A DNA stretch of 5,399 nt, from assembly GCA_015065205.1 (NCBI GenBank), contig SVQS01000131.1, forward strand, positions 1-5,399, in the 5' to 3' direction. Shown here piece after piece: positions 5,369 through 5,399 of the stretch. Position numbers and translations under genes: made by a program. The notes under the pieces are model-generated. The model saw only the letters and a list, made by a program, of their open reading frames with translations, ran no database searches and was not told the DNA's origin. Every line of letters starts with the position of its first letter. Within the stretch, counting starts at the first letter, position 1. The DNA comes from Oscillospiraceae bacterium. GTDB taxonomy: Bacteria > Bacillota > Clostridia > Oscillospirales > CAG-272.

Positions 5369-5399
5369 TATCTTGTAGGGGATGACGTAGCGAAGCGGC

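Overview
The window looks like chromosomal DNA of a spore-forming Clostridia-type Firmicute. The evidence is a recognisable spoIIR gene, strong AGGAGG-type ribosome binding sites, a consensus sigma-A promoter, moderate GC content, and a DegV/FakB plus FakA pair. All supported genes are on the + strand. The genus cannot be told from the sequence.

Layout. Bases 2-133 hold the last 43 codons of a DHH/DHHA1 phosphoesterase (NrnA-like), recognised from the GGGHAKAAG motif. The first 74 bases are also a perfect 23-bp-arm inverted repeat. Its left arm spoils the expected protein sequence and may be a fold-back artefact. Bases 134-204 carry a hairpin that pairs an anti-Shine-Dalgarno sequence with the spoIIR ribosome binding site. 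spoIIR (205-810) encodes the forespore signalling protein that triggers pro-sigma-E processing. Bases 811-955 contain a 14-bp stem-loop, a CG-alternating tract, and a strong promoter with an extended -10 element.

That promoter appears to drive a three-gene unit: a class 3 aldehyde dehydrogenase (956-2338), a DegV-family fatty-acid-binding protein (FakB-like, 2363-3232) and a FakA-type fatty acid kinase (3281-5248). The gaps are only 24 and 48 bases, each with a good ribosome binding site. After fakA come a perfect 18-bp palindrome and then a terminator-like hairpin. No gene is seen in 5249-5399.

How the genes may work together. FakA and FakB are known to make acyl-phosphate from free fatty acid bound to FakB, for phospholipid synthesis by PlsX/PlsY. 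A class 3 aldehyde dehydrogenase is the type of enzyme that oxidises fatty aldehydes to fatty acids. The unit can therefore be read as a route from fatty aldehyde to fatty acid to acyl-phosphate, for example to salvage aldehydes released from plasmalogens. Each family assignment is solid; the linked pathway is inference. The FakA also has an unusual lysine/alanine-rich N-terminal extension of about 90 residues.
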